NCBI RefSeq assembly: GCF_005048225.1
Contig: NZ_SUNI01000007.1
Coordinates: forward strand, 62,001-126,000
Direction of reading: 5' to 3'
Length of the DNA: 64,000 nucleotides
Origin: Paracoccus gahaiensis
GTDB taxonomy: Bacteria > Pseudomonadota > Alphaproteobacteria > Rhodobacterales > Rhodobacteraceae
Shown here: one piece after another, positions 1 through 8,492 of the stretch
How the letters are laid out: every line of letters begins with the position of its first letter
Position numbering within the stretch: position 1 is the first letter of the stretch
Translations under genes and position numbers: made by a program
Notes under the pieces: generated by a model
Told to the model about the DNA's origin: nothing
What the model saw: only the letters and a program-made list of their open reading frames with translations
Databases searched by the model: none

Positions 1-27
1 CTTGAGCATCAATGTGGCATCGGTCAT
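1..27 (-). CDS. Start of a gene cut by the window edge
   Basis: An ATG on the minus strand at 27 opens a frame reading MTDATLMLK before the window ends. An AAGGA-like ribosome binding sequence lies about nine bases upstream of it. Nine codons cannot identify a product. It would be downstream of, and co-directional with, the small gene at 122-301. Confidence 0.3.
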
Positions 28-121
28 GGGTCTGGTCCTTGCTTGGGATGCACCCGGAACGCGGGCGGGGCCGATCCGGGTCCACCGAGGTGCGGAAGGG
101 CGGGCCCGTCAGTGCCTGCCG

Positions 122-301
122 TCAGCCGTCGGTGGCCAGCAGCAGCGGCATGTGGACGGCGCCATTGCGCCGCTCGATCTGGCGGACCAGCCGCAGATAG
201 AGCGCGCGATAGCGCGTGTTGTGCTGATAGGCCGACAGGGCGGCCACGATCAGGTTCAGGTCATCTTGCGTGGTGGTGGTCACGATCACATCATTCCGCA
301 C
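122..301 (-). CDS. Small hypothetical protein, 59 aa
   Basis: I do not recognise this gene. A GTG start at 301 has a GGAG sequence about eight bases upstream and gives a 59-residue protein. It begins with a Thr-run (VTTTTQDDLN) and continues as a predicted amphipathic helix rich in Arg, Leu and Tyr (ALYLRLVRQIERR) before ending LLLATDG. There is no signal peptide or membrane segment. The frame stays open further upstream to 628, but that extension crosses the small gene at 533-619 and has low-complexity Asp/Glu composition, so the short form is preferred. It may be a DNA- or partner-binding small protein; that is a guess. Confidence 0.4.
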   Translation of the reverse strand: MRNDVIVTTTTQDDLNLIVAALSAYQHNTRYRALYLRLVRQIERRNGAVHMPLLLATDG

Positions 302-532
302 GGTTGGCTCCGCCTGCTCTTGGTTCTGGTTCGGACCGCTTAACGGGCAGGCAGACAAATGTTTCCCCCTTCCGTTGCGAAAAGAGCCGTTGTCCCGGCC
401 ATCTCTGCCGCGACAGGCGCCTTTGCGCTGATCACGGTCCCCCGATGGGCGCCCGGCCGCGCGGTTTTCGCACATCCCCCCGGAACCGCAGCGCACACCG
501 CAAGTTGAACGGCACATATATAGGAGAGACTC

Positions 533-619
533 ATGTTCAAATTCCTCGGCGGCGCCGTCGGCATCATCTTCGTCATCGGCCTTCTGGTCGTCATCGGCAT
601 CCTGTCGCTGATCTTCTGA
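533..619 (+). CDS. 28-residue single-pass membrane peptide
   Basis: ATG at 533 is preceded at ideal distance by TAGGAGAGA, a strong ribosome binding site. The product begins MFKFLGGAVG and is almost entirely one hydrophobic helix made of Ile, Val, Leu, Gly and Phe, ending ILSLIF. A strong intrinsic terminator follows 60 bases later, so this is a complete monocistronic unit. I infer a small inner-membrane peptide; many such peptides modulate transporters or stress responses, but nothing here names its partner. Confidence 0.6.
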   Translation: MFKFLGGAVGIIFVIGLLVVIGILSLIF

Positions 620-678
620 TCGGCGCACCTGTCGGGCAGGCGGCTGACAGGTTTGTCACCCTGCACTCCGACACATGA

Positions 679-712
679 AAAGGCCCTGTGGTGTCCACCG
701 CAGGGCCTTTCT
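679..712 (+). terminator. Intrinsic terminator after the 28-aa peptide gene
   Basis: A perfect ten-base-pair stem (AAAGGCCCTG with CAGGGCCTTT) extends by four more pairs (one of them G-T) to a GTCC loop. The left arm is preceded by A's and the right arm runs into TTTCTT, so it could terminate from either side. Confidence 0.7.
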
Positions 713-766
713 TCCATCATTGCCGCATCCTGAACGCCCCTGCTTTACTCGTATGGAAGTATGGCA

Positions 767-779
767 TAGACTGGGTCTA
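767..779 (+). promoter_or_regulatory. Candidate operator upstream of the GntR gene
   Basis: A perfect inverted repeat TAGAC-TGG-GTCTA lies 20 bases before the start of the GntR regulator at 800. The region just before it (TACTCGTATGGAAGTATGGCAT) is the only AT-richer stretch here and could hold the promoter. Autoregulation would be typical of the family; binding is inferred. Confidence 0.35.
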
Positions 780-799
780 CCCCTCAGGATGTCCGCCGC

Positions 800-1462
800 A
801 TGATCCCGATCCGCTCCGCCTCGACCGCACAGCAGGTCCATGACTGGCTCTATCGCTGCGTGCTGCGCGGTGATCTGCTGCCCGGCATGCGCCTGTCGGA
901 GACCGAGATCGCGGCCCAGGTCGGCCTGTCGCGCCAGCCCGTGCGCGAGGCCTTCATCCGCCTGGCCAGCGACGGACTGGCCGAGATCCGCCCGCAGCGC
1001 GGCACCTATATCGGCCGCATCTCGGTCCGCGCGGTGCTGTCGGCCCGGCTGATCCGCGAGGCGGTGGAAAGCGATCTGGGACGCATGGTCGCCCGCAGCC
1101 GCCCCGACCTGTCGGCGATGGCGGCCGAGCTGGACCTGCAGGCCCGCGCCGATGCGGCGGGCGACGTGCCCGCCTTCGTGGAAAGCGACGACCGCTTCCA
1201 CGGGGCCATGGCCGAGGCGGCAGGCCATCCCGCCGTCTGGCAGGATCTGGAACGCCTGAAGGCGCAGATGAACCGCATGCGCCACCTGTCGATGCGGGTC
1301 TTCGATCGCAGCGCGACCATCGCACAGCACCGCGCCATCCTGACGGCCCTGCAGGCGGGCGACGGCGACGCCGCCGAGACCGCGATCCGCACCCATCTGC
1401 GCCAGATGCTGACCGAACTGCCCGAAATGGCACGCACCCATCCCGACTATTTCACCGACTGA
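800..1462 (+). CDS. GntR-family regulator with FCD domain
   Basis: This is a 220-residue FadR-subfamily repressor. A winged helix-turn-helix occupies about residues 8-75, with the family motif LSETEIAAQVGLSRQPVREA and the wing GTYIG. An all-helical FCD ligand-binding domain follows at about 80-210, with the Asp/His metal-binding pattern (DDRFHGAM, HRAIL). It is followed after 25 bases by kdgK and lies opposite the uronate operon, so it probably responds to a uronate or KDG. A second regulator of the same type sits at the other end of the island (11697). The ligand is not determinable from sequence. Confidence 0.85.
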   Translation: MIPIRSASTAQQVHDWLYRCVLRGDLLPGMRLSETEIAAQVGLSRQPVREAFIRLASDGLAEIRPQRGTYIGRISVRAVLSARLIREAVESDLGRMVARSRPDLSAMAAELDLQARADAAGDVPAFVESDDRFHGAMAEAAGHPAVWQDLERLKAQMNRMRHLSMRVFDRSATIAQHRAILTALQAGDGDAAETAIRTHLRQMLTELPEMARTHPDYFTD

Positions 1463-1487
1463 CCGTCCCCCACCGAAAGGCCCCCAC

Positions 1488-2399
1488 ATGACCCGCATCC
1501 TGTCCATCGGCGAGGCCATGGTCGAACTCTCGCAGGCCGACCAGCCGTCGCTCTGGCGCATGGGCTTTGCCGGCGACACGCTGAACACCGCCTGGTACCT
1601 ACGCCGCCTTCTGGGCGAGGACTGGCAGGTCGGCTACCTCACCCGCGTGGGCACGGGCGACCTCTCGCACCGGATGCTGGACTTCCTGGCCAAGGCCGGG
1701 ATCGACGCCAGCCATGTCCGGGCCGAGACCGACCGCGAGATCGGCCTCTACGCCATCAGCCTGGAGGGGGGCGAGCGCAGCTTCGCCTATTGGCGCGACA
1801 CCTCGGCCGCCCGCCGGCTGGCCGACCAGCCTCAGGTCCTGGCTGCCGCCCTGCGCGACTGCCGCCTGGCCTATCTGTCGGGCATCACCCTAGCGATCCT
1901 GCCGCCCGCCGGACGCAAGACGCTGATGGAGGCGCTGGACACCGCCCGCGCCGCCGGCACGACCATCGTCTTCGACACCAACCTGCGCCCACGCCTCTGG
2001 CCCGATGCCGCCACCATGTGCGCCGCCACGCAAGAGGCCGCGAACCGTGCCGATCTGGTCCTGCCCAGCTTCGACGACGAGGCCGCGCATTTCGGCGATG
2101 CCGATCCCGAAGCGACGCTCGCCCGCTATCTGCAGGGCGGCGCGGGGCATGTGGTGGTGAAGAACGGCGGCGGCCCGATCCATTTCGGCGGCGCCCAAGG
2201 GATGGGCGTGGTCACCGACCTGCCGCCCGAGACCCCCGTCGACACGACCGCCGCCGGAGACAGCTTCAACGCGGGCTATCTCGCGGCCACCCTCACGGGC
2301 CAGGACTGCGCCACGGCGATCCTGGCGGGCCATGCCCTCAGCGCCCGGGTCATCCGCCATCACGGCGCCCTCGTCCCGCAGGCCGTGGCAGCCCCCTAG
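1488..2399 (+). CDS. kdgK: 2-keto-3-deoxygluconate kinase
   Basis: KdgK phosphorylates 2-keto-3-deoxygluconate to KDPG in the cytoplasm, the step joining uronate breakdown to the Entner-Doudoroff pathway. The 303-residue protein is a PfkB/ribokinase fold. It opens with ILSIGEAMVEL, has the first PfkB region around FAGDTLNTAWYLRRLL, and the second signature DTTAAGDSFNAGYLAA near the C-terminus, whose Asp is the catalytic base of the family. It probably forms a two-gene unit with the preceding GntR gene. All other genes of the pathway are on the opposite strand. A fructokinase activity is less likely given the context. Confidence 0.88.
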   Translation: MTRILSIGEAMVELSQADQPSLWRMGFAGDTLNTAWYLRRLLGEDWQVGYLTRVGTGDLSHRMLDFLAKAGIDASHVRAETDREIGLYAISLEGGERSFAYWRDTSAARRLADQPQVLAAALRDCRLAYLSGITLAILPPAGRKTLMEALDTARAAGTTIVFDTNLRPRLWPDAATMCAATQEAANRADLVLPSFDDEAAHFGDADPEATLARYLQGGAGHVVVKNGGGPIHFGGAQGMGVVTDLPPETPVDTTAAGDSFNAGYLAATLTGQDCATAILAGHALSARVIRHHGALVPQAVAAP

Positions 2400-2402
2400 A
2401 CT

Positions 2403-2463
2403 TTCATCTTGGCGAAAATATCCCGGGGGGGATCGCGGCACGCGATGGGGGGCAGCGCCCCCC
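2403..2463 (-). repeat. Dispersed intergenic element, copy A
   Basis: Read on the minus strand this is a GGGGGGC/GCCCCCC hairpin, a short GC-rich spacer, then CCCGGGATATTTTCGCC followed by AAGATGAA. It lies between the convergent ends of kdgK and uxaA. The same hairpin-plus-core arrangement occurs at 27396, 45857 and 50839. Confidence 0.75.
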
Positions 2464-2478
2464 CTGCCCCCTCCTGCG

Positions 2479-3954
2479 TCAGACCACCGCGCCGATCTGC
2501 CAAGGCAGGAACTCGTTGTCCCCCAACCCCAGATCCTCGCTGCGCGTCGCCTCCCCCGAGGCCGTGCGCAGGATCAGATCGACGATCTCGCGCCCCTTCG
2601 CCTCGATGCTCACCCCCGACAGGATGTCGCCGCAGTTCAGGTCCATGTCGTCGCGCATGGCCGCGAACAGCGCGTCATTCGTGGCCAGCTTGATGGTCGG
2701 CGCGGGCTTGGACCCGAAGGCCGATCCGCGCCCGGTGGTGAAGACGATCAGCTGCGCGCCCCCGGCGATCTGGCCCGTGGCCGAGACCGGGTCATAGCCC
2801 GGCGTGTCCATGAAGTTCAGCCCCGGCGCGGTGATCGGCTGGCCATAGTCCAACACCGCGTTCAGCGGCGTGGCCCCCGCCTTGGCGACCGCGCCCAGGG
2901 ATTTCTCGAGGATCGTGGTCAGCCCGCCGGCCTTGTTGCCGGGGCTGGGATTGTTGTCCAGCGACGCACCGTTCATCGCCGTGTAGCCCTCCCACCAGCG
3001 CAGCCGCTCCAGCAGATGCTCAGCCAGCTCGGGGCGCGCGGCGCGGTCCAGCAGCAGGCTTTCGGCGCCATAGATCTCGGGCGTCTCGGACAGCACCACG
3101 GATGCCCCCTGCGCCGCCAGCATGTCGCAGGCCACGCCAAGCGCCGGGTTCGCGGTCACGCCCGAGAACCCGTCCGAGCCGCCGCATTGCAGCCCGATCT
3201 TCAGCGCCGCCGCCGGCGCGGGCGCGCGCGTCACCGCATTGACGACGGGCAGCATCTCGCGGACCCGCGCCTTGATCGCCGCGATGGTGGTCCGCGTGCC
3301 GCCATTCTCCTGGATGGTCAGCCCGTGAAAGCGCGCGGCCTCACCCAGCTCCTGCTTCATGCGGGCGATCTGCATCACCTCGCAGCCCAGCCCCACGAAC
3401 AGCGCCGCGCCGACATTCGGATGCCCCGCATGGCCGGTCAGCACCCTCTGCAGCGCCTGCCAGCCCGGCCCGTTGTCGGCCATCCCGCAGCCCGAGCCAT
3501 GGGCGAAGGCCACCACCCCGTCCACATTCGGAAAGGCCGCCAGCGCACCCTCGATCCGCAGCTCCTCCGCCGCGCGGCGGATAACCGTGGCCGAGCAGTT
3601 GACCGTCGCCACCAGCGCGATGAAGTTGCGCGTGCCCACCTGCCCGCCCGGGCGGTGATAGCCCTGGAAGGTCAGCCCCTCGCGCGGATGCCGGGCCAGG
3701 ACGGCCTCGGCCGCCGCCAGCCCGCTGCCGGGGCGATAGTCGCGGCCATGTGCGCCGAAGGCGCAATTGTGGCTGTGGACATGATCGCCCGGCGCGATGG
3801 GGGCCGTGGCATAGCCGATGGTCTGGCCGTATTTCACCACCGCCGCCCCTTGGGCGATCGCGCGGCGGGCGATCTTGTGCCCGGCGGGGGCCGCGCCCCG
3901 CGCGGTCAGGATCGCCACATTGTCGACCGCGTTCAGGACCAGCGGGTCAGACAT
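2479..3954 (-). CDS. uxaA: Altronate dehydratase
   Basis: UxaA dehydrates D-altronate to 2-keto-3-deoxygluconate and is an iron-dependent enzyme. The 491-residue protein has the N-terminal SAF domain (about 5-95, including DHVHSHNCAFG) and the large C-terminal domain starting near GYHRPGGQVGTRN, with the family Cys-containing stretches CSATVIRR, GSGCGM and LQCGGSDGFSG. I chose the ATG at 3954 (MSDPLVLN) rather than the one four codons upstream because it overlaps the end of the upstream reductase by only eight bases. It is the last gene of the uronate operon. A galactarate/altronate relative is possible, but the pathway context favours altronate. Confidence 0.9.
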   Translation of the reverse strand: MSDPLVLNAVDNVAILTARGAAPAGHKIARRAIAQGAAVVKYGQTIGYATAPIAPGDHVHSHNCAFGAHGRDYRPGSGLAAAEAVLARHPREGLTFQGYHRPGGQVGTRNFIALVATVNCSATVIRRAAEELRIEGALAAFPNVDGVVAFAHGSGCGMADNGPGWQALQRVLTGHAGHPNVGAALFVGLGCEVMQIARMKQELGEAARFHGLTIQENGGTRTTIAAIKARVREMLPVVNAVTRAPAPAAALKIGLQCGGSDGFSGVTANPALGVACDMLAAQGASVVLSETPEIYGAESLLLDRAARPELAEHLLERLRWWEGYTAMNGASLDNNPSPGNKAGGLTTILEKSLGAVAKAGATPLNAVLDYGQPITAPGLNFMDTPGYDPVSATGQIAGGAQLIVFTTGRGSAFGSKPAPTIKLATNDALFAAMRDDMDLNCGDILSGVSIEAKGREIVDLILRTASGEATRSEDLGLGDNEFLPWQIGAVV

Positions 3955-5377
3955 CGGCCACGGCACCCCGCGCGCCCTTGTCCTGCAATGCCGTCAGCGC
4001 CGCCGTCAGATCGGCCGCAAAGCCTGCATCCTCGCGCAGGGCCGCCGGAAAGACCGTCGCCAGGCGCAGGAAGCCCGCCACCGTCTCGGCCGGATCGTCG
4101 CGCCAGAGGGTGGCCAGATCGGCGGCCATCGGGTCCTTGACCTCGATCGCCGCACCGTCCAGGCCGGTGCCCGAGGCATAGCGCATCCAGGCCGCCACCG
4201 CCAAGGTCAGCCCCGGGACGGCCCGGCCCGCCGCGCGGCCCTCGGCAATCGTGCCCAGGATGCGCTGCGGCAGCTTCTGGCTGCCATCCATGGCGATCTG
4301 CCAGGTCCGGTGCCGGATCGACGGATTGGCATAGCGCGCCGCCAGCGCATCGGCATAGGCGCCCAGATCCTCTCCCGGAGGGGGCGTCAGCGCCGGAATG
4401 ATCTCGGTCTTCCACAGCCGGTCGACGAATTGCGCAAAGACCGGGTCGGCGGCGACCTCGGCGATGGTCTCGTGGCCTGCCAGATAACCCAGATAGGCCA
4501 GGCTGGAATGGGTGCCGTTCAGCATCCGCAGCTTCATGTGCTCGAAGGGCGTCACGTCGTCCACCAGCTGCACGCCGACCGCGCCCAGATCGGGGCGCTC
4601 GCCACCGACGAAGTGATCTTCGACCACCCATTGGCGGAAGGGCTCGTGCATGACCGGGGCCGCATCGCGGGCGCCCGTCAGCGCCTCCAGCCGGTCCAGA
4701 TCGGCGGCGGTGGTGGCGGGCACGATGCGGTCGACCATGGTCGAGGGAAAGGCCCCCTCGGCCCCGATCCAAGTCGCCAGGTCGGGGTCGATCAGCCGCG
4801 CCAGATCCAGCACGACGCCGCGCACGACCTTGCCGTTTTCCGGCAGGTTGTCGCAGCAGAGCACGGTGAAGGGCGCGATCCCCGCCGCATGGCGCGCCTG
4901 CAGCGCGCGGACCAGAAAGCCCGGCGCCGATTTCGGCAGGGGGCCCGCCAGATCATGGACAATATCGGGATGCCCGGCATTCAGCCGACCCGTCGAGGGC
5001 TCGTGGCAATAGCCCTTCTCGGTGACCGTCAGGCTGACGATCCGCACCGAGGGCGCGGCCATCGCATCCAGCACCGCCTGCGGGTCCTCGGGCGCGACCA
5101 GCACGTCGCGCAGCACGGTGACGACCTGCTCCGTCTCGCCATCCGGGCCCAGTTCCAGCGCGGTATAGGCCCAGCCCTGCGGACGCAGCTTGTCGCGCGT
5201 GCCCGGCGATTGCAGCGAGACGCCGGTGATGCCCCATTCGCCGCCGGACGCGGCCATCGCCTCGGCCACGAAGATGGCGCCATGCGCGCGGAAGAACGCG
5301 CCCAGGCCCAGATGGACGATGCCCGAGGGGGCGGTGGACGGGGTGTGGTGCAACCTATCGGGCAAGCCAGCCTCCAT
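3947..5377 (-). CDS. Mannitol-dehydrogenase-family uronate reductase (fructuronate or tagaturonate reductase)
   Basis: This NAD-dependent polyol dehydrogenase reduces a keto-uronate to an aldonate. The 476-residue protein starts with the Rossmann motif GIVHLGLGAFFRAH and contains the family signatures TVTEKGYCH, CCDNLPENG, FPSTMVDRIVP and the catalytic-site region KLRMLNGTHSSLAYLG. By sequence family it is UxuB-like (D-mannonate oxidoreductase). The only dehydratase in the operon is altronate-specific UxaA and no mannonate dehydratase is present, so its physiological product may be altronate. It overlaps kduD by 23 bases and uxaA by eight, so translation is coupled. Confidence 0.85.
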   Translation of the reverse strand: MEAGLPDRLHHTPSTAPSGIVHLGLGAFFRAHGAIFVAEAMAASGGEWGITGVSLQSPGTRDKLRPQGWAYTALELGPDGETEQVVTVLRDVLVAPEDPQAVLDAMAAPSVRIVSLTVTEKGYCHEPSTGRLNAGHPDIVHDLAGPLPKSAPGFLVRALQARHAAGIAPFTVLCCDNLPENGKVVRGVVLDLARLIDPDLATWIGAEGAFPSTMVDRIVPATTAADLDRLEALTGARDAAPVMHEPFRQWVVEDHFVGGERPDLGAVGVQLVDDVTPFEHMKLRMLNGTHSSLAYLGYLAGHETIAEVAADPVFAQFVDRLWKTEIIPALTPPPGEDLGAYADALAARYANPSIRHRTWQIAMDGSQKLPQRILGTIAEGRAAGRAVPGLTLAVAAWMRYASGTGLDGAAIEVKDPMAADLATLWRDDPAETVAGFLRLATVFPAALREDAGFAADLTAALTALQDKGARGAVADV

Positions 5378-6080
5378 CGACGTTCAGGACGGCGCCATTG
5401 ATGTAATCCGACGCGGGCGCGGCCAGGAAGACCGCCGTCTGCGCGATATCCTCGGGGCGACCCCACCGGCCCGCCGGGATGCGGTCCAGGATCGCCTTCG
5501 AGCGGTCGGGATCGGCACGGAGCGCCTCGGTGTTGTTCGTCTCGATATAGCCCGGCGCGATGGCGTTGACGGTCAGGCCCTTGGCCGCCCATTCGTTCGC
5601 CATCAGCTTGGTCAGCCCCGCCACGCCATGCTTGGACGCGGTATAGGAGGGCACGCGGATGCCGCCCTGAAAGGACAGCAGGGACGCGATGTTGACGATC
5701 TTGCCCCTGCCGCGCGGCAGCGCCGCTTTGGCGAAGGCCTGGCAGGTGAAGAACAGCGCCTTGAGGTTCACGTCCATCACCGCGTCCCAATCGGCCTCGG
5801 AGAAATCGACCGCATCGTCACGGCGGATGATGCCGGCGTTGTTGACCAGGATGTCGATCCGCTGATCGGCAAAGACGTCGCGCGCGGCCATCGGATCGGC
5901 GAAATCCAGACGCAGACTGCGCCCGGACCCCATCATCTCCAGCGTCTCGTCACAGTCGCGACGACCGGAGGCGATGACATCCGCCCCCGCCTGCGCCATG
6001 GCCACCGCGATGGCCTGACCGATGCCGGTATTGGCCCCGGTCACCAGCGCGGTGCGGCCCTCGAGCGAGAACGCGCTCAC
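5355..6080 (-). CDS. kduD: 2-keto-3-deoxygluconate 5-dehydrogenase
   Basis: KduD reduces 2,5-diketo-3-deoxygluconate to 2-keto-3-deoxygluconate, following KduI in degradation of unsaturated uronates from pectin or other polyuronides. The 241-residue short-chain dehydrogenase has the coenzyme motif TGANTGIGQAIA, NNAGIIRR, the active-site Ser in NIASLLSFQGG and the YTASK catalytic Tyr/Lys pair, and ends NVDGGWLAR as usual. The GTG start at 6080 overlaps the TGA of kduI (GTGA). Confidence 0.9.
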   Translation of the reverse strand: MSAFSLEGRTALVTGANTGIGQAIAVAMAQAGADVIASGRRDCDETLEMMGSGRSLRLDFADPMAARDVFADQRIDILVNNAGIIRRDDAVDFSEADWDAVMDVNLKALFFTCQAFAKAALPRGRGKIVNIASLLSFQGGIRVPSYTASKHGVAGLTKLMANEWAAKGLTVNAIAPGYIETNNTEALRADPDRSKAILDRIPAGRWGRPEDIAQTAVFLAAPASDYINGAVLNVDGGWLAR

Positions 6081-6901
6081 AGCATGTCCTTGGGCTGGAT
6101 GAAGTCCATGTCGGTGTAATCGACATTGTCCCCGGACATCGCCCAGATGAAGGTGTATTCGCCGATGCCCGCGCCCGAATGGATCGACCAGGGCGGCGAC
6201 AGCACGGCCTGCTCGTTCGACACGAAGATGTGGCGCGTCTCAGTCGGCTCGCCCATCAGGTGAAGGACGCGCGAGTCCGGCGCCATGCCGTGATACAGAT
6301 AGGCCTCCATCCGGCGATCATGGACATGGCTGGGGATGGTGTTCCAGACCGACCCCTCCTGCAGCGAGGTATAGCCCAGCACCAGCTGGCAGCTTTCCAT
6401 GACCAGCGGGTGGATGAACTGCTTGATGACGCGCTTGTTCGAGGTCTCGGTGGCGCCCATCTCGACCTTCTTGGCCTCTTCGACCGTCACCAGCCGATGC
6501 GGCAGCGCGCGATGCGCCGGCGCCGAGGTGATGTAGAACCGCCCCTCGCCCGAGAAGGTCACCGCCCCCGCGCCCATGCCCAGATAGAGCACGTCGCCCG
6601 AATTCATGTCCCAGCCCTCGCCCGCGGCCTCGATGCGGCCCGGGCCGCCGATGTTCACGATGCCCATCTCGCGGCGATCGAGGAAGCTGGGGGTCTTGGT
6701 CTCCTCGATCTTGTCCAGCACCAGGCTGCCGCCGGCGGGCACGGCGCCGCCCACCACGAAGCGGTCGTAATGGGTATAGACCAGCCGGACCTCTCCCTCG
6801 GCGAACAGCCCCTCGGCCAGGAAATGCTGGCGCAGGGTGGCGGTGTCCATGGCGCGGGCGTGGTCGGGATGGATCGCGTGGCGGGTGTCGACATGGGTCA
6901 T
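6077..6901 (-). CDS. kduI: 5-keto-4-deoxyuronate isomerase
   Basis: KduI converts 5-keto-4-deoxyuronate to 2,5-diketo-3-deoxygluconate. The 274-residue length is typical. The N-terminus carries RHAIHPDHARAMDT, and the zinc-binding cupin region includes PSHVHDRRMEAYLYH with the His/Glu ligands, then AVLSPPWSIHSGAG. It ends with the family tail GDNVDYTDMDFI. It sits directly between a kdgF-like cupin gene and kduD, the natural pathway order. Confidence 0.93.
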   Translation of the reverse strand: MTHVDTRHAIHPDHARAMDTATLRQHFLAEGLFAEGEVRLVYTHYDRFVVGGAVPAGGSLVLDKIEETKTPSFLDRREMGIVNIGGPGRIEAAGEGWDMNSGDVLYLGMGAGAVTFSGEGRFYITSAPAHRALPHRLVTVEEAKKVEMGATETSNKRVIKQFIHPLVMESCQLVLGYTSLQEGSVWNTIPSHVHDRRMEAYLYHGMAPDSRVLHLMGEPTETRHIFVSNEQAVLSPPWSIHSGAGIGEYTFIWAMSGDNVDYTDMDFIQPKDML

Positions 6902-6914
6902 GGGGTGGTCCTTT

Positions 6915-7196
6915 TCAGAGAAAATCGTCGCGGCGGGGGGTGAAGCTGTCGATCAGCTCGCCCTCCTCCAGACAGAGGCAGCCATGGGTGGCGCCCGAGG
7001 GGATGACGAAGGCGTCGCCGGGTCCGACCTCGAAGGCGCGGTCGTCGATGGTGAAGCGGTAGCGGCCCGACCGCACATAGGTCGATTGCACATGCGGATG
7101 GCTGTGCAGCGCACCGCTGTCGCCCGCCTTGAAGGCGAAGCGGACGACCATCAGCTCGGGCGCATGGGCCAGCACGGTGCGGATGGGATCGGTCAT
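6915..7196 (-). CDS. kdgF: Small cupin, KdgF-like
   Basis: KdgF-type cupins linearise 4,5-unsaturated galacturonate to 5-keto-4-deoxyuronate, the substrate of KduI. The 93-residue protein is a single cupin barrel with metal-ligand pattern HSHPHVQSTYV and second-motif GDAFVIPSGATHGC. Its position immediately before kduI, with no other gene between, supports the assignment. Small cupins have many functions, so the symbol rests on context as well as family. Start ATG at 7196. Confidence 0.78.
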   Translation of the reverse strand: MTDPIRTVLAHAPELMVVRFAFKAGDSGALHSHPHVQSTYVRSGRYRFTIDDRAFEVGPGDAFVIPSGATHGCLCLEEGELIDSFTPRRDDFL

Positions 7197-7207
7197 GGAG
7201 TGTCCTT

Positions 7208-8488
7208 TCAGCGGAACATCGAGGGCAGCCACAGCGACAGCGCGGGCACGTAGGTGACCAGCATCAGCGTGGCGAAGGCCGCGCCGTAGAAGGGCCAGAT
7301 GGTGCGCATCGCCTGCCAGATGCTGATGCGGCCCACCGCGCAGCCCACGAACAGCACCGCGCCGACGGGGGGCGTGCAGAGGCCGATGCCCAGGTTCAGG
7401 ATCAGGATGACCCCGAAATGCACCGGGTCGACCCCGAAGGCCACGGCGACCGGCAGGAAGATCGGCGTGGTGATCACGATCAGCGGCGACATGTCCATGA
7501 ACGTGCCCAGGATCAGCAGGATGATGTTCATCAAGAGCAGGATCACGATGGGATTGTCCGACACGTTCTGCAGGATCTCGACCAGCTGGGTCGGCACGCG
7601 CAGATAGGCCAGAAGCCAGCCGAAGCAGGCGGCGGTGCCGATCACCAGCAGCACCATCGCGGTCGTGCGCACGGCGCCCTTGGTGGCCTCGACGAATTCG
7701 CTCCACGGCAGGCTGCGATAGACCAGCGTGGTGACCAGCAGCGCATAGACCACCGCCACGTTCGAGGATTCCGAGGCCGTGAACCAGCCCGAGCGCACGC
7801 CGCCGAAGATGATGGCGATCAGGATCAGGCCCGGCAGGGCGGCGACGGCCAGGGTGCCCAGCATCCGCAAGCCGGGGAAGGGCTCGGTCGGGTAGCCCTT
7901 CTTGCGGGCCACCCACCAGGCGGCGATCATCAGCATGAAGGCCAGCAGCAGGCCCGGGATGATCCCGGCGGTGAACAGGTCCGCGATGGACAGGCGGCCG
8001 CCGGCGGCGATCGAATAGATGATCATGTTGTGGCTGGGCGGCACCATCAGCGCGATGATCGAACTGACCACCGTGATGTTGACCGCGTAATCGACGTCAT
8101 AGCCGCGTTCCTTCATCTGCGGCACCATCAGCCCGCCGACAGCGCTCGCATCGGCCGCGGCCGATCCCGACACGCCGCCGAACATCAGGCTGGCCACGAT
8201 GTTGACCTGCCCCAGGCCGCCGCGCACATGGCCGATCATGGCCCCCGCCAGCGCCACCAGCCGCCGGGCGATGTCGCCCCGCACCATCAGGTCGCCCGCG
8301 AAGATGAAGAAGGGAATGGCCATCAGCGCGAAGACGGAAATGCCGCTGTTCAACCGCTGGAACACCACCACCGGCGGCAGGCCCAGATAGAGGACGGTCA
8401 GGAAGCTGGCCACGCCCAGGCAGAAGGCGACCGGCGTGCCGATCAGCAGCAGCGCCACGAAGCTGCCAAACAGGATCCACAATTCCAT
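7208..8488 (-). CDS. dctM: TRAP transporter large permease
   Basis: This is the sodium-coupled transport subunit of a TRAP carrier in the inner membrane. The 426-residue protein is hydrophobic throughout, with about 12 predicted helices. It has the DctM signature SAAADASAVGGLMVPQM and the repeated region LGIGLCTPPVGAVLFVG. It follows dctQ after four bases and precedes the kdgF-like gene by 11. The operon implies uronates or unsaturated oligo-uronates as cargo. Confidence 0.93.
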   Translation of the reverse strand: MELWILFGSFVALLLIGTPVAFCLGVASFLTVLYLGLPPVVVFQRLNSGISVFALMAIPFFIFAGDLMVRGDIARRLVALAGAMIGHVRGGLGQVNIVASLMFGGVSGSAAADASAVGGLMVPQMKERGYDVDYAVNITVVSSIIALMVPPSHNMIIYSIAAGGRLSIADLFTAGIIPGLLLAFMLMIAAWWVARKKGYPTEPFPGLRMLGTLAVAALPGLILIAIIFGGVRSGWFTASESSNVAVVYALLVTTLVYRSLPWSEFVEATKGAVRTTAMVLLVIGTAACFGWLLAYLRVPTQLVEILQNVSDNPIVILLLMNIILLILGTFMDMSPLIVITTPIFLPVAVAFGVDPVHFGVILILNLGIGLCTPPVGAVLFVGCAVGRISIWQAMRTIWPFYGAAFATLMLVTYVPALSLWLPSMFR

Positions 8489-8492
8489 GGCG

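Noticed and set aside
2332..4140. 602-codon plus-strand open frame opposite uxaA, and similar long antisense frames at 3818-5401, 10164-11657, 14960-16669 and 30223-32037
   Set aside because: They are Arg/Gly/Ala/Pro/His-rich mirror frames of well-supported genes, a normal consequence of high GC third positions; none has a ribosome binding site or domain.
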